Below are positions 48,060 through 56,914 of a stretch of DNA of 64,000 nucleotides, in pieces (positions within the stretch are counted from its first letter, which is position 1; every line of letters starts with the position of its first letter). The position numbers were made by a program, and so were the translations under genes. The DNA is from Clostridium ihumii AP5 (GTDB taxonomy: Bacteria > Bacillota > Clostridia > Clostridiales > Clostridiaceae): NCBI RefSeq assembly GCF_000612845.1, contig NZ_CCAT010000070.1, positions 1-64,000 of the forward strand, read 5' to 3'. A model generated the notes under the pieces. It was not told the DNA's origin and ran no database searches. It was given only the letters and a program-made list of their open reading frames with translations.

Positions 48060-48087
48060 AAAAGGTAGTAAAATTTTACTACCTTTT
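48060..48087. terminator. Terminator of the minus-strand hydrolase gene
   Basis: AAAAGGTAGTAAAA and TTTTACTACCTTTT form a perfect palindrome between tRNA-Trp and the hydrolase. Confidence 0.75.
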
Positions 48088-48096
48088 AATTAATTA

Positions 48097-49068
48097 TTAA
48101 ATATCAAAAATGGTTTCTTTCTTTTCAATAGCTTCAGTTGAGCAATTTTTGTTATTTTTATTAAAAAAACTAACACAATCATTAAAAACCTTATGTTTCT
48201 GAGCTTCATTTAGAATTTCATGTCTAGCACCAGGATATAAAATCATATCCACAGATTTAATATTCATGGTTTTTAAATCATTATAAAGCCTAGTAACACC
48301 TTTTCCCATCAAACCAACAGGATCATCTTGCCCAGCAATTAAAAGGATAGGTAGGTTTTTAGGGATTTTATCTAGATTTTCTTTCTTTTGATTAGTTCGT
48401 AGGCCTTTTAGTAAATAGTAAAAATATGAATTAGAGTGTATTGTTCCGCATAAAGGGTCTTCAATATATTTATCAACTTCCTTTTCATCGCTGCAAAGCC
48501 AATCAAAATTTGTCCTATTTGGTTTAAAGTTATTATTAAAATTACCAAAACTTAGCTTGTCCATTGTAGTTCCAGCAGTTTTGGCACCATGCTTTTTCAT
48601 TTGGTATTTAGCTACTTTTTCTCCAAATGAAAATATGAAAGGTTGGTTTCCATTAGTGCCACAAAGAATTAAGCCATCTAAGCCATTTCCGAAAAGTTCA
48701 GCATATCTTAAAGATAAAAAAGAACCCATACTATGACCTAAAAGAAATATAGGCAAATTAGGATTTTCACTTTTTATTAAATCAGTCACATCTTTTAAAT
48801 TGTTTACCATAAGATGAAATGCATCACCTTCACCCATATACCCAAGTTCATCAGGGCTTGTCTTGCCATGACCACGATGGTCATTAGCGTAAACTATATA
48901 GCCGTTATCATTTAAATAGTTTGCAAACTCAGCATATCTAAGGGCATGCTCTGCCATTCCGTGGGATAGTTGAATAACCCCTATAGGATCTTTTACATCA
49001 CAGGTCCATTTATAAATGTGAATATTTTTATCACTAGAATCTTTAATAAAAAATTTATTTAAAGTCAT
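48097..49068 (-). CDS. Alpha/beta hydrolase (lysophospholipase/monoacylglycerol lipase-like)
   Basis: This 323-residue serine hydrolase has an HG motif (QLSHGMAEH), the nucleophile elbow GHSMGSF near residue 115 and a late GARHEIL histidine. The NDHRGHGKT segment is typical of the Hydrolase_4/PldB group. There is no signal peptide, so it is cytosolic. The start is the ATG 9 bases after AAGG, not the one directly behind it. It is monocistronic. Confidence 0.88.
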   Translation of the reverse strand: MTLNKFFIKDSSDKNIHIYKWTCDVKDPIGVIQLSHGMAEHALRYAEFANYLNDNGYIVYANDHRGHGKTSPDELGYMGEGDAFHLMVNNLKDVTDLIKSENPNLPIFLLGHSMGSFLSLRYAELFGNGLDGLILCGTNGNQPFIFSFGEKVAKYQMKKHGAKTAGTTMDKLSFGNFNNNFKPNRTNFDWLCSDEKEVDKYIEDPLCGTIHSNSYFYYLLKGLRTNQKKENLDKIPKNLPILLIAGQDDPVGLMGKGVTRLYNDLKTMNIKSVDMILYPGARHEILNEAQKHKVFNDCVSFFNKNNKNCSTEAIEKKETIFDI

Positions 49069-49479
49069 AAAAATCATCCTTTCTTAAGTACTTATAAGTA
49101 AATTTAAACATATATTATATAAAGTATTAATATGAAATAAATATAGAATTTATAATCAAATTTTAAGATTGGTTATTGATGTAAATTTAAAAGTTTTTAT
49201 AGGCAGAAAAAATAATAATTTGAAACCACAATTGATAAAAAATATAATTTAAAACATAATTTTAAAAAACTATAATTACAATCTAATCAATTAGTTTATC
49301 GAGTACAGCAAAAAAAAAATTAATATAATATAAAAATATTAATAAAAAAACTTAAAAATAACAATAAATTTTTGATATAATATAATAAAGATAATTCTGA
49401 CAAATTACTTAGCAAGTATGTTTAAGCAGAGAATAACTATAAATTATAGGGAATTTAATTAGCCTAAAGGGGGAATATT
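49069..49479. other. Divergent spacer between hydrolase and GNAT genes
   Basis: 411 bases of very AT-rich DNA with poly-A runs. No gene or repeat is recognised; TTTTGATATAATATAAT near 49370-49386 could hold a -10 box for the plus-strand gene. Confidence 0.35.
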
Positions 49480-50097
49480 ATGCCAAGTAAAATTGATTAT
49501 TATGGTAAATTTAGAGAGAGGCACTTTTTAACATTTCCTACCTTAGAAACTAAAAGATTTTTATTATTAAAATGTGATAAAAATTATGAAAGAAATTTTG
49601 AAGAACTATTAAGTGATGAAGAAATTAATAAATACACAGGAACTGAAGTAGTAAATGCTAAAGAAGAGTGCAACATTTATTTGGAGCATATAGATGAAGA
49701 ATATAAGAATAAGACAGCACTTAATTGGGTTATAATAGATAAGGAAAAGTGTGAATTTACAGGCGAGATTAGGTTATACAGCATAGATTTGTATTCTAAT
49801 AGATGTGAATTAGGATATACTATAGTCAAAAAAAATTGGCGAAAAAGGATTGCAACTGAATGTATATTAAGAGTTTTAAATTTTGCATTTAATGAGCTTT
49901 ATATGAACAAAGTATCTGCACTTATAGATATGCATAATATTGCATCTAAAAGACTTATAAAATTATTAGGCTTTGCAGAAGAAGGAATATTAAGAGAGCA
50001 CTATTATAGTTTTAAAAGAAAGGCATATATAACTGTAGAAGTGTGGTCAATGATAAAAAAAGATAATGAATTTTATACTAAGACGTTAAAAATATAA
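49480..50097 (+). CDS. GNAT acetyltransferase, RimJ/RimL type
   Basis: This 205-residue protein belongs to the Acetyltransf_3 group (LETKRFLLLKCDKNY near the start, ELGYTIVKKNWRKRIATECILRVLNFAF acetyl-CoA region near 115, and ASKRLIKLLGFAEEGILREHYY near 150). Such enzymes acetylate ribosomal protein N-termini or small molecules; the substrate is unknown. GGGGGAAT is the ribosome-binding site. A terminator follows. Confidence 0.88.
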   Translation: MPSKIDYYGKFRERHFLTFPTLETKRFLLLKCDKNYERNFEELLSDEEINKYTGTEVVNAKEECNIYLEHIDEEYKNKTALNWVIIDKEKCEFTGEIRLYSIDLYSNRCELGYTIVKKNWRKRIATECILRVLNFAFNELYMNKVSALIDMHNIASKRLIKLLGFAEEGILREHYYSFKRKAYITVEVWSMIKKDNEFYTKTLKI

Positions 50098-50103
50098 CAA
50101 GTT

Positions 50104-50140
50104 AAAGAGACCACAAAAACTTTTGTAGTCTCTTTTTCTG
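50104..50140 (+). terminator. Terminator after the GNAT gene
   Basis: AAAGAGACcACAAAA and TTTTGTaGTCTCTTT pair with one mismatch and are followed by T's. Confidence 0.85.
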
Positions 50141-50321
50141 TAGTTATTTAAAATTTTTTCTTTAGTAATAGACTCATTAAGAAATTTTCTTCATGGGTCT
50201 TAATAAAAGTTACAATACTAAAATTGTAACTTTTAAAATTTAGGATAAAATTTAAAAGCATGAAACTTTCAAAATCGTATTATAAATAGTATTCCTTAAT
50301 AAAAATAAAATATACAAAAAA

Positions 50322-50687
50322 TTATTTTAATATTAAATGTCCAATATTATTTGTATATTCCAAAGTGTAAAGATTTTTATCAGCAGTATCATCTTTAAAG
50401 TCTTCATAATATAAATCATTAAAGTTAAATACATAATTAAAAGAAGATATTCTCTCTAAATTTTTATAGGCAGATTTAAATGTTGCATCAAGAGAATATG
50501 CAACATTATAGTGTTTTAGTGCTGAATCTAAATCACCATTGATTTCACATATAATTCCAAGTAAGTTGTGTGGTTTAGCAGATATATCATTTTGTAGCAT
50601 AGCTAAATGAATACAAGTTAAAGCCTCATCATATTTTTTACTTTTAATTAAATAAATTGCTTTTTCAATATTTTCATCAAAACTCAT
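50322..50687 (-). CDS. Small tetratricopeptide-repeat protein
   Basis: This 121-residue protein has two to three TPR units (about residues 5-75, with AKPHNLLGIICEINGDLDSALKHYNVAYSLD as the clearest) and a tail rich in Asp, Tyr and Phe. A GGGGGTGAT ribosome-binding site is visible on the minus strand. The partner is unknown. Confidence 0.75.
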   Translation of the reverse strand: MSFDENIEKAIYLIKSKKYDEALTCIHLAMLQNDISAKPHNLLGIICEINGDLDSALKHYNVAYSLDATFKSAYKNLERISSFNYVFNFNDLYYEDFKDDTADKNLYTLEYTNNIGHLILK

Positions 50688-50856
50688 ATAAAATCACCCC
50701 CAAGTTTTAATATATAAATTTTACCAAGAAACATATAAAGATAAGATAAAGATTATGTTTAACTATATAAATAAAACATTAAATACTTGCGTTTTAATAA
50801 ATTGGGAACAATAAAATAGGAATGGGAATATAAATTAAGTTATTTATGTTTAAAGT

Positions 50857-51174
50857 GAGAAATTATATAAAAAATAAATTTTATAAAATACACAAAGTAA
50901 TAGTTATATTTGCTATTAAAACTATGGTAAGTATGAATATTATAATGGGGAATTTATTCTCCAAACTGAACTTTTTATGGATAAATATTATACTGATTTT
51001 ATTTGAAGTACAAATAAAACATTGTAGCGGGGATTTCAATCCCCAAAATATTCACCATCACACTATTCACTTTTCACTCTTAGTTCTTAATTAGGTTCAA
51101 TCATAATAAACTGTAAGCTTAATAATATCATTTGATAAAGAGGTTATTTAAACTTTGAACTTGGAACCCTATAA
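50857..51174 (+). repeat. Dispersed element, copy G (5' truncated)
   Basis: Stems 1 and 2 are missing, but the roughly 190-base insertion of copy F is present. A 76-base stretch beginning at F 46714 differs at a single position. It includes a GTAG hairpin (51024-51044) and leads to the 3' module, whose 5' arm is reduced to AGGTTCAA; the 3' arm TTGGAACC is at 51161-51168. It lies upstream of nth. Confidence 0.65.
51024..51044 (+). repeat. REP-like hairpin inside copy G
   Basis: GTAGC, then GGGGATT-TC-AATCCCC, a 7 bp perfect stem. Confidence 0.55.
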
Positions 51175-51282
51175 TTAAGTTATTTAAAATGGTATAATAA
51201 ATGTTAACAAATATAAATTATTAGAAAATACTATTTCGGATTAGAAATTAAAATATAGTTTTTAGGAAAGTAGGAAATTATA

Positions 51283-51918
51283 ATGAATAAAAAGACTAGA
51301 GATGAAGTTTTAAGAATATTAAGTGAAGTTTATGAAGGGGCAACTTGTGGATTAAATTTTAATAGTCCATTTGAACTTTTAATATCAACAATTTTGTCAG
51401 CTCAATGTACTGATGAAAGAGTAAATTTAGTTACAAAAGAATTATACAAGGAATACAATACTCCAGAAGCTATAGTAACTTTAAGTGAAGAAGAACTTGG
51501 AGAAAAAATTAGAAGTTGTGGATTTTACAAGAATAAGAGTAAAAATATTTTAGGTTGCTGTAAAATGCTCTTAGAAAAGTATCATGGAGAAGTGCCTAAA
51601 ACAATGGAAGAACTTATAGAATTACCTGGTGTAGGAAGAAAAACAGCAAATGTTGTTATGGCAAATGTATTTGGAATACCTGCAATAGCTGTAGATACAC
51701 ATGTTTTTAGATTATCTAATAGGATAGGTATTGCAAAAGGGAAAGATGTAGAAGAAGTAGAACAGAAACTAATGAAAAATATACCTAAAAAAATGTGGAG
51801 TGACGCTCATCACTACTTAATATGGCATGGTAGAAAAATATGTAATGCTAGAAAACCTAAATGTGAAGAATGCCCAATAGTACAGTACTGTGAATATTAC
51901 AATGGAAAAAATAAATAA
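51283..51918 (+). CDS. nth: Endonuclease III
   Basis: This 211-residue DNA glycosylase/AP lyase removes oxidised pyrimidines. The helix-hairpin-helix ELPGVGRKTANVVM (about residues 111-124) contains the catalytic lysine of GRKTA, followed by the VDTHVFRLSNR aspartate. The C-terminal [4Fe-4S] loop is complete: C-X6-C-X2-C-X5-C in CNARKPKCEECPIVQYC. Confidence 0.97.
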   Translation: MNKKTRDEVLRILSEVYEGATCGLNFNSPFELLISTILSAQCTDERVNLVTKELYKEYNTPEAIVTLSEEELGEKIRSCGFYKNKSKNILGCCKMLLEKYHGEVPKTMEELIELPGVGRKTANVVMANVFGIPAIAVDTHVFRLSNRIGIAKGKDVEEVEQKLMKNIPKKMWSDAHHYLIWHGRKICNARKPKCEECPIVQYCEYYNGKNK

Positions 51919-52017
51919 AGTACGTTATACTAAAAATAAGTGAAGATTTAAAATAAAATAATTATTTTATTGACTCAATATAAAATTAGTAAGTAAAGCA
52001 AGGGAAGGGTGTTTGAC

Positions 52018-53193
52018 ATGTCTATACAAGAAGAAGCATTAAAAGTACATAAAGAAAAGAGAGGTAAGCTTGAAGTAATTGGAAAGATGAAAGTTGAATG
52101 TAGTAAAGATTTATCTTTAGCATATACTCCAGGTGTTGCTCAGCCTTGTTTAGAGATTGCAAAAAATAAAGATGCAGTTTATGACTATACTATAAAAGGA
52201 AATACTGTGGCAATAGTTTCAAATGGAACAGCTGTTTTAGGACTTGGTAATATTGGTGCAGAGGCATCTATACCAGTTATGGAAGGAAAAGCATTATTAT
52301 TTAAAGAATTTGGAAATATAGATGCATTTCCTATATGTCTAGATACAGAAGATCCAGAAGAAGTTATAAAAACAGTTAAATTATTAAGTCCAGTATTTGG
52401 TGGAATAAATTTAGAAGATATAAAAGCACCAGAATGTTTTTATATAGAAAAAAGATTAAAAGAAGAATTAAATATACCAGTATTTCATGATGATCAACAT
52501 GGAACAGCAATTGTTGTTTTAGCAGGACTTTACAATGCATTAAAAGTAGTTAATAAAGAAATAGAAAACGTTAAGATTATAATAAATGGAGCAGGTTCAG
52601 CAGGAATAGCAATTTGTAAATTGCTTTTGAATGCTGGAGCTAAAAATGTGGTAATGTGTGATAAACATGGTGCCATAACAGAAAATCAAGATTTCATAAA
52701 TGATGCTCAAAAAGAAATAGCTAAAGTAACTAATAGAAATATGGAAGAAGGAGTTTTAGCTGATGTAATAAAAGGAGCAGATGTATTCATAGGAGTTTCT
52801 GCACCTGGCATATTAACAAAAGAAATGGTATCAAAAATGAACAAAGATGCAATAGTATTTGCTATGGCAAACCCAACACCAGAAATAATGCCAGACCTTG
52901 CAAAAGAAGGTGGAGCAAGGGTTGTTGGAACAGGACGTTCAGATTTTGATAATCAAATAAATAATGTTCTAGTATTCCCAGGAATATTTAAAGGAGCATT
53001 AGAAGTACGAGCTACAGAAATAACAGAAGAAATGAAACTTGCAGCAGCAAGAGGAATTGCAAATCTAATAACTGATGAAGAATTAAATGAAAACTATATA
53101 ATTCCAAAAACATTAGATAAAAGAGTTGCAGAATCTGTATCATCAGAAGTAAAAAGAATAGCAAGAGAAAGTGGCGTTGCTAGAATAAAATAA
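52018..53193 (+). CDS. NAD(P)-dependent malic enzyme
   Basis: This 391-residue enzyme decarboxylates malate to pyruvate. It is the short bacterial type: SLAYTPGVAQPC near residue 30, VAIVSNGTAVLGLGNIG, GINLEDIKAPECF, FHDDQHGTAIVVLAGL (metal-binding Asp pair), the Rossmann motif INGAGSAGIAICKLLL near residue 190 and AMANPTPEI. The ATG at 52018, 8 bases after AAGGG, is chosen over a GTG inside the ribosome-binding site. It is monocistronic with its own terminator. Confidence 0.96.
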   Translation: MSIQEEALKVHKEKRGKLEVIGKMKVECSKDLSLAYTPGVAQPCLEIAKNKDAVYDYTIKGNTVAIVSNGTAVLGLGNIGAEASIPVMEGKALLFKEFGNIDAFPICLDTEDPEEVIKTVKLLSPVFGGINLEDIKAPECFYIEKRLKEELNIPVFHDDQHGTAIVVLAGLYNALKVVNKEIENVKIIINGAGSAGIAICKLLLNAGAKNVVMCDKHGAITENQDFINDAQKEIAKVTNRNMEEGVLADVIKGADVFIGVSAPGILTKEMVSKMNKDAIVFAMANPTPEIMPDLAKEGGARVVGTGRSDFDNQINNVLVFPGIFKGALEVRATEITEEMKLAAARGIANLITDEELNENYIIPKTLDKRVAESVSSEVKRIARESGVARIK

Positions 53194-53202
53194 TATAAAT
53201 AT

Positions 53203-53243
53203 AAAAAATCCGTTAAGCTAAATAAGCTTAACGGATTTTTTTA
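53203..53243 (+). terminator. Terminator of the malic enzyme gene
   Basis: AAAAAATCCGTTAAGCT and AAGCTTAACGGATTTTTT with a short loop. Confidence 0.95.
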
Positions 53244-53983
53244 TATTATGGAATATCTTTTATGTAAACAAGATTTATTTTTAAACGTAGCCTGGATTAT
53301 GTTTTGTCGTAGCCGGGATTTCAATCCCGGTGTTCTTTGATGTGGATATAAAGCTGAAAATTTCAAATAAATCAAAGAGAGATATACCGGAATGAATTCC
53401 GGGCTAAAAAGAAAAATGGAATTGAGTTTTAAATATATCAGAAATTATTTTAAAACGTAGCCGGGATTATGTTTTGTCGTAGCCGGGATTTCAATCCCGG
53501 TGTTCTTTGATATGGATATAAAGCTGAAAACTTCAAATAAATCAAAAAGAAATATACCCGAATGAATTCCGGGTTACGGAGGTAAATGGAATTGAGTTTT
53601 AAATATATCAGAAATTATTTTAAAACGTAGCCGGGATTATGTTTTGTCGTAGCTGGGATTTCAATCCCGGTGTTCTTTGATATGGATATAAAGCTGAAAA
53701 TTTAAAATAAATTAAAGAGAGATATACCGGAATGAATTCCGGGCTAAAAAGAAAAATGGAAGTGACTTTACTTGTTAAGTTAAGTATCTCATTTAAAAGG
53801 AAAAGTAAATTAGTCCATAAAGTGTTTGTCCATCTTGTTAATTAGTATTTTAAGACTAAAAAGATACACAAAAAAAGATTGGAAGTTTGTGAATGAAACA
53901 AATGTAAAATAAATATAAAAATTACAATGAAATCAACTATAAATAATTTTTTTATGTATTCTATAATAAAGGGGGGTAACAGC
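53244..53983. other. 740-bp intergenic region with a tandem repeat
   Basis: Its first two thirds are the 170-bp tandem array at 53280-53760. The rest, to the CPBP gene, is AT-rich, with no other gene or clear promoter. Confidence 0.6.
53280..53760 (+). repeat. 170-bp tandem repeat, 2.8 units, with inverted REP-like hairpins
   Basis: The CGTAG marks at 53286, 53456 and 53626 define an exact 170-base period. Each unit holds a broken GTAG half-hairpin, a full GTAG hairpin CCGGGATT-TC-AATCCCGG (53309-53330, 53479-53500, 53649-53670), and about 60 bases later an opposite-strand hairpin CCGGAAT-GA-ATTCCGG (first at 53387-53402) with a degraded foot. In unit 3 a C-to-T change in the stem keeps a G-T pair. 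Confidence 0.85.
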
Positions 53984-54796
53984 ATGAAGAAAAAAGAAGT
54001 TATTTTCACAATAATTATATCAATATTATATTTTATTTTTATTTTAAATAGAGAAGGAGAACAACCAATAATAAATTACTTAGGACATATAATTTATATA
54101 TGGATAGATATAATTTTAATTTCATTAATAAGGAATGATACAGAAAAATACGATGAGGATTTTATATACTCAAATAAAAAAGCAATAATAGCATTTGCAA
54201 TTCTATATATTTACTTAATTCTAACTAATATATTATCCAATAATAAGTCTCAAGTTAATAATATAAGTTTATATGAGACTAAAATAAGCTATATTATTTA
54301 TCCAATAATCATGATTGGCGTAGTATATGGAATATTACTAATTTCAATGAAAATGTTAAAAATAGATATAAAGAATTTTAAATTTAAAATTGGAATTAAG
54401 GAATTATTACTAGTTATACTATTAATAGCAATAAAAAAAGTAATAGAATGTTCTTTTTTAGGAATTGATATGTTGATTAATGGAAGAGAAGTATTTTATA
54501 TATTTATAAATTTTGTCATTAATCTTATTTCACCAGCGTTCATAGAAGAAATGATTTTTAGAGGACTACTTATGTCAGGACTTAAAGGATTTTATTTTAA
54601 AATAGAAAATGCTAATATAATTCAAGCTGTTTTATTTGGATCAATTCATTACTTTTATTACACTCAATATGGCATCATAGGAATATTGGGAATTTCATTT
54701 CAAGCAATTGTAGGGTATATGCTAGGAAAATTATATATAAAAACTAAATCACTAACACCATGCATAGTATTGCATGCATTGATTAATACAATTTAA
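53984..54796 (+). CDS. CPBP-family intramembrane metalloprotease
   Basis: This 270-residue polytopic membrane protein is of the CAAX-protease/bacteriocin-processing (Abi) family. The three catalytic motifs are present: EEMIFRG (EExxxR, near residue 200), a histidine in FGSIHYFYY near residue 230, and HALIN (HxxxN) near the end. Such proteins handle bacteriocin maturation, self-immunity or signalling. The start is the ATG 5 bases after a G-run rather than 19 codons upstream. It lies 100 bases before a VanR/S-like system, which may control or accompany it. Confidence 0.85.
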   Translation: MKKKEVIFTIIISILYFIFILNREGEQPIINYLGHIIYIWIDIILISLIRNDTEKYDEDFIYSNKKAIIAFAILYIYLILTNILSNNKSQVNNISLYETKISYIIYPIIMIGVVYGILLISMKMLKIDIKNFKFKIGIKELLLVILLIAIKKVIECSFLGIDMLINGREVFYIFINFVINLISPAFIEEMIFRGLLMSGLKGFYFKIENANIIQAVLFGSIHYFYYTQYGIIGILGISFQAIVGYMLGKLYIKTKSLTPCIVLHALINTI

Positions 54797-54895
54797 TGTT
54801 AAAAAATACTTATATATTGAATAAAATATATTTATAAATTATTATTAAACTTAATAATATTTATATACAGAATTATAATTAGGAAGGAGATAGAT

Positions 54896-55594
54896 ATGTG
54901 TACTAAGATATTAGTAGTTGATGATGAAAAAACAATAGCGAATTTAATTGAATTATATCTAGAAAATGAGAATTTCAAAGTATTTAAATGCTATACAGGA
55001 GCAGAAGCAATGAAAATTATAGAAAATGAGGAGTTGGATATGGCTATATTAGATATTATGCTTCCAGATATAGATGGTTTTACTATATGTAGAAAAATAA
55101 GAGATTCATATACATTTCCAGTAATTATGCTTACTGCGAAAGATGAGGAAATGGATAAAATTACAGGATTAACTTTAGGAGCAGATGACTATATAACTAA
55201 ACCCTTTAGACCATTAGAGTTAGTAGCGAGAGTAAAAGCGCAATTAAGGAGATTTACCAAATATAATATAAATAATAAGACTTCAAATGATGATACAATC
55301 TCAATTGGTGGATTAATACTAGATAAAAATACACATGAATGTTTTTTAAATGAAAAAATATTGTCTTTAACACCTACAGAATTTTCTATTTTATGGGTAT
55401 TGTGTGAAAATAGAGGTCAAGTAATAAGTTCAGATGTATTATTTCAAAAGGTATGGGGCGATAAATATTTTAGTAATAGTAATAATACTATTATGGTACA
55501 TATTAGACATATTAGAGAAAAAATGAATGAATCAGCAGAAAACCCTAAATATATAAAAACAGTATGGGGAGTTGGATATAAAATTGAAGGATAA
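54896..55594 (+). CDS. OmpR/VanR-type response regulator
   Basis: This 232-residue regulator has a receiver domain (VVDDEK at 8-13, phosphorylatable Asp in MAILDIMLPD near residue 52, Lys in DDYITKPF near 103) and a winged-helix trans_reg_C domain (TPTEFSILWVLCENRGQVIS, HIRHIREKM). The sequence resembles the VanR subgroup. AAGGAGATAG precedes the ATG. It overlaps the kinase gene. Confidence 0.93.
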   Translation: MCTKILVVDDEKTIANLIELYLENENFKVFKCYTGAEAMKIIENEELDMAILDIMLPDIDGFTICRKIRDSYTFPVIMLTAKDEEMDKITGLTLGADDYITKPFRPLELVARVKAQLRRFTKYNINNKTSNDDTISIGGLILDKNTHECFLNEKILSLTPTEFSILWVLCENRGQVISSDVLFQKVWGDKYFSNSNNTIMVHIRHIREKMNESAENPKYIKTVWGVGYKIEG

Positions 55595-56720
55595 TAAAAC
55601 TAGAAAAAGTGATTATTTAGCATTTAAAAGAAAAATATTCCTTAAAGTTTTAATACTTGTTTTGCTTAGCTTTACTTTTTTATTAGCATTAACTTTATTA
55701 TTAAGGGGACATTTTGGTAATTGGATTGTAAATTTTTTAAGAGATACATTTTATTTGTCTGAATCAGATGCGGTAATTATTAATCATTACATATTTAGAA
55801 ATAATGCAGATAAAATTATGTTAATTTTGAGTGCAATTATATTTTTAATCATATTTAGAGTTGCCATATCATGGGTTACAAAATACTTTGATGAGATTAA
55901 TGAAGGAATGGAATCATTAATACAAAATACTAATAACAAGATTGAACTTTCACCAGAAATGAATTTCATGGAAAATAAGTTGAATACATTTCGGCATGCT
56001 ATGGAAAAAAGAGAAAGAGATGCAAGGCAATCAGAACAAAGAAAAAATGACTTAGTTGTTTATTTGGCACATGATATAAAAACACCACTTACTTCAGTTA
56101 TAGGATACTTAGAGTTAATGGATCAAATACCAGATATGCCTCTAGAGCAAAGAGCAAAGTACATTGGAATTACACTAGAAAAGGCAAATAGACTTGAAGC
56201 ATTGATTAATGAATTCTTTGAAATTACTAGATATAATCTACAAACAATTATACTAGATAAAGGAGAGTTCAATTTATCATATATGCTATTACAAATTACA
56301 GATGAGTTTTATCCAATGCTTTCGGAAAAAAAACAAGAAGCTATAGTAAACTCTGAAGAAAATATTATATTTTATGGTGATTCTGAGAAGCTTGCTAGAG
56401 TATTTAATAATGTATTGAAAAATGCAATTGCTTATGGAAATAATAATAGTAAAATAATAATAAATGCTTATATTAAAGAGGATAATATAACTATAGAAAT
56501 CAAAAATAATGGAAGAAAAATACCCTCTGATGAATTAAATAGTATATTTGAGAAATTTTATAGAGTGGATAAGTCCAGGGGAACTGATAATGGAAATGCA
56601 GGGTTAGGACTTGCAATTGCAAAAGAAATTGTAGAACTACATTGTGGAGCAATTTATGCAGAAAGCAATGATGAATATACTACGTTTTACATAAAGCTAC
56701 CTAGAAAAATCAATAAATAG
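55572..56720 (+). CDS. VanS-like sensor histidine kinase
   Basis: This 382-residue kinase has two transmembrane helices (about residues 25-45 and 73-95) with a short outside loop, a HAMP-like linker, the H-box YLAHDIKTPLTSVIGYLELM near residue 165, an N-box NVLKNAIAYGN and G-boxes (GNAGLGLAIAKEIVELHCG). It resembles VanS kinases of vancomycin-resistance clusters, but no vanHAX or ddl-type ligase is nearby. The TTG start overlaps the regulator gene by 23 bases; a TTG four codons later is equally possible. Confidence 0.9.
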   Translation: MDIKLKDNKTRKSDYLAFKRKIFLKVLILVLLSFTFLLALTLLLRGHFGNWIVNFLRDTFYLSESDAVIINHYIFRNNADKIMLILSAIIFLIIFRVAISWVTKYFDEINEGMESLIQNTNNKIELSPEMNFMENKLNTFRHAMEKRERDARQSEQRKNDLVVYLAHDIKTPLTSVIGYLELMDQIPDMPLEQRAKYIGITLEKANRLEALINEFFEITRYNLQTIILDKGEFNLSYMLLQITDEFYPMLSEKKQEAIVNSEENIIFYGDSEKLARVFNNVLKNAIAYGNNNSKIIINAYIKEDNITIEIKNNGRKIPSDELNSIFEKFYRVDKSRGTDNGNAGLGLAIAKEIVELHCGAIYAESNDEYTTFYIKLPRKINK

Positions 56721-56722
56721 TT

Positions 56723-56775
56723 AAAACACTATCCTTTTATGACTTATAGTCATAAAAGGATAGTGTTTTTGTTTT
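56723..56775 (+). terminator. Strong terminator after the kinase gene
   Basis: A 21-bp perfect stem (56723-56743 with 56749-56769) around TTATA is followed by T-rich sequence. Confidence 0.95.
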
Positions 56776-56914
56776 AAAATCATAAAAAGAAAAGATTAAG
56801 TCCTTCATAAGAAAATCTTAAGAAATATATAAGTTCATATTTAGATAAAAAATTTTAGAATTTATTAAAATTAATTCATAAGGAATTGAGATATACACTT
56901 AAGGAGGATTTTGA

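Larger units (their letters stand above)
50688..51282. other. Intergenic region with dispersed element copy G
   Basis: Positions 50857-51174 are copy G. The 82-codon open frame over it (50846-51094) matches the one in copy F only because the DNA is repeated. No other gene is seen before nth. Confidence 0.55.

Noticed and set aside
53280-53760. CRISPR array, because of regular repeats
   Set aside because: The period is 170 bases with the whole unit conserved; there are no short direct repeats with unique spacers and no cas genes.
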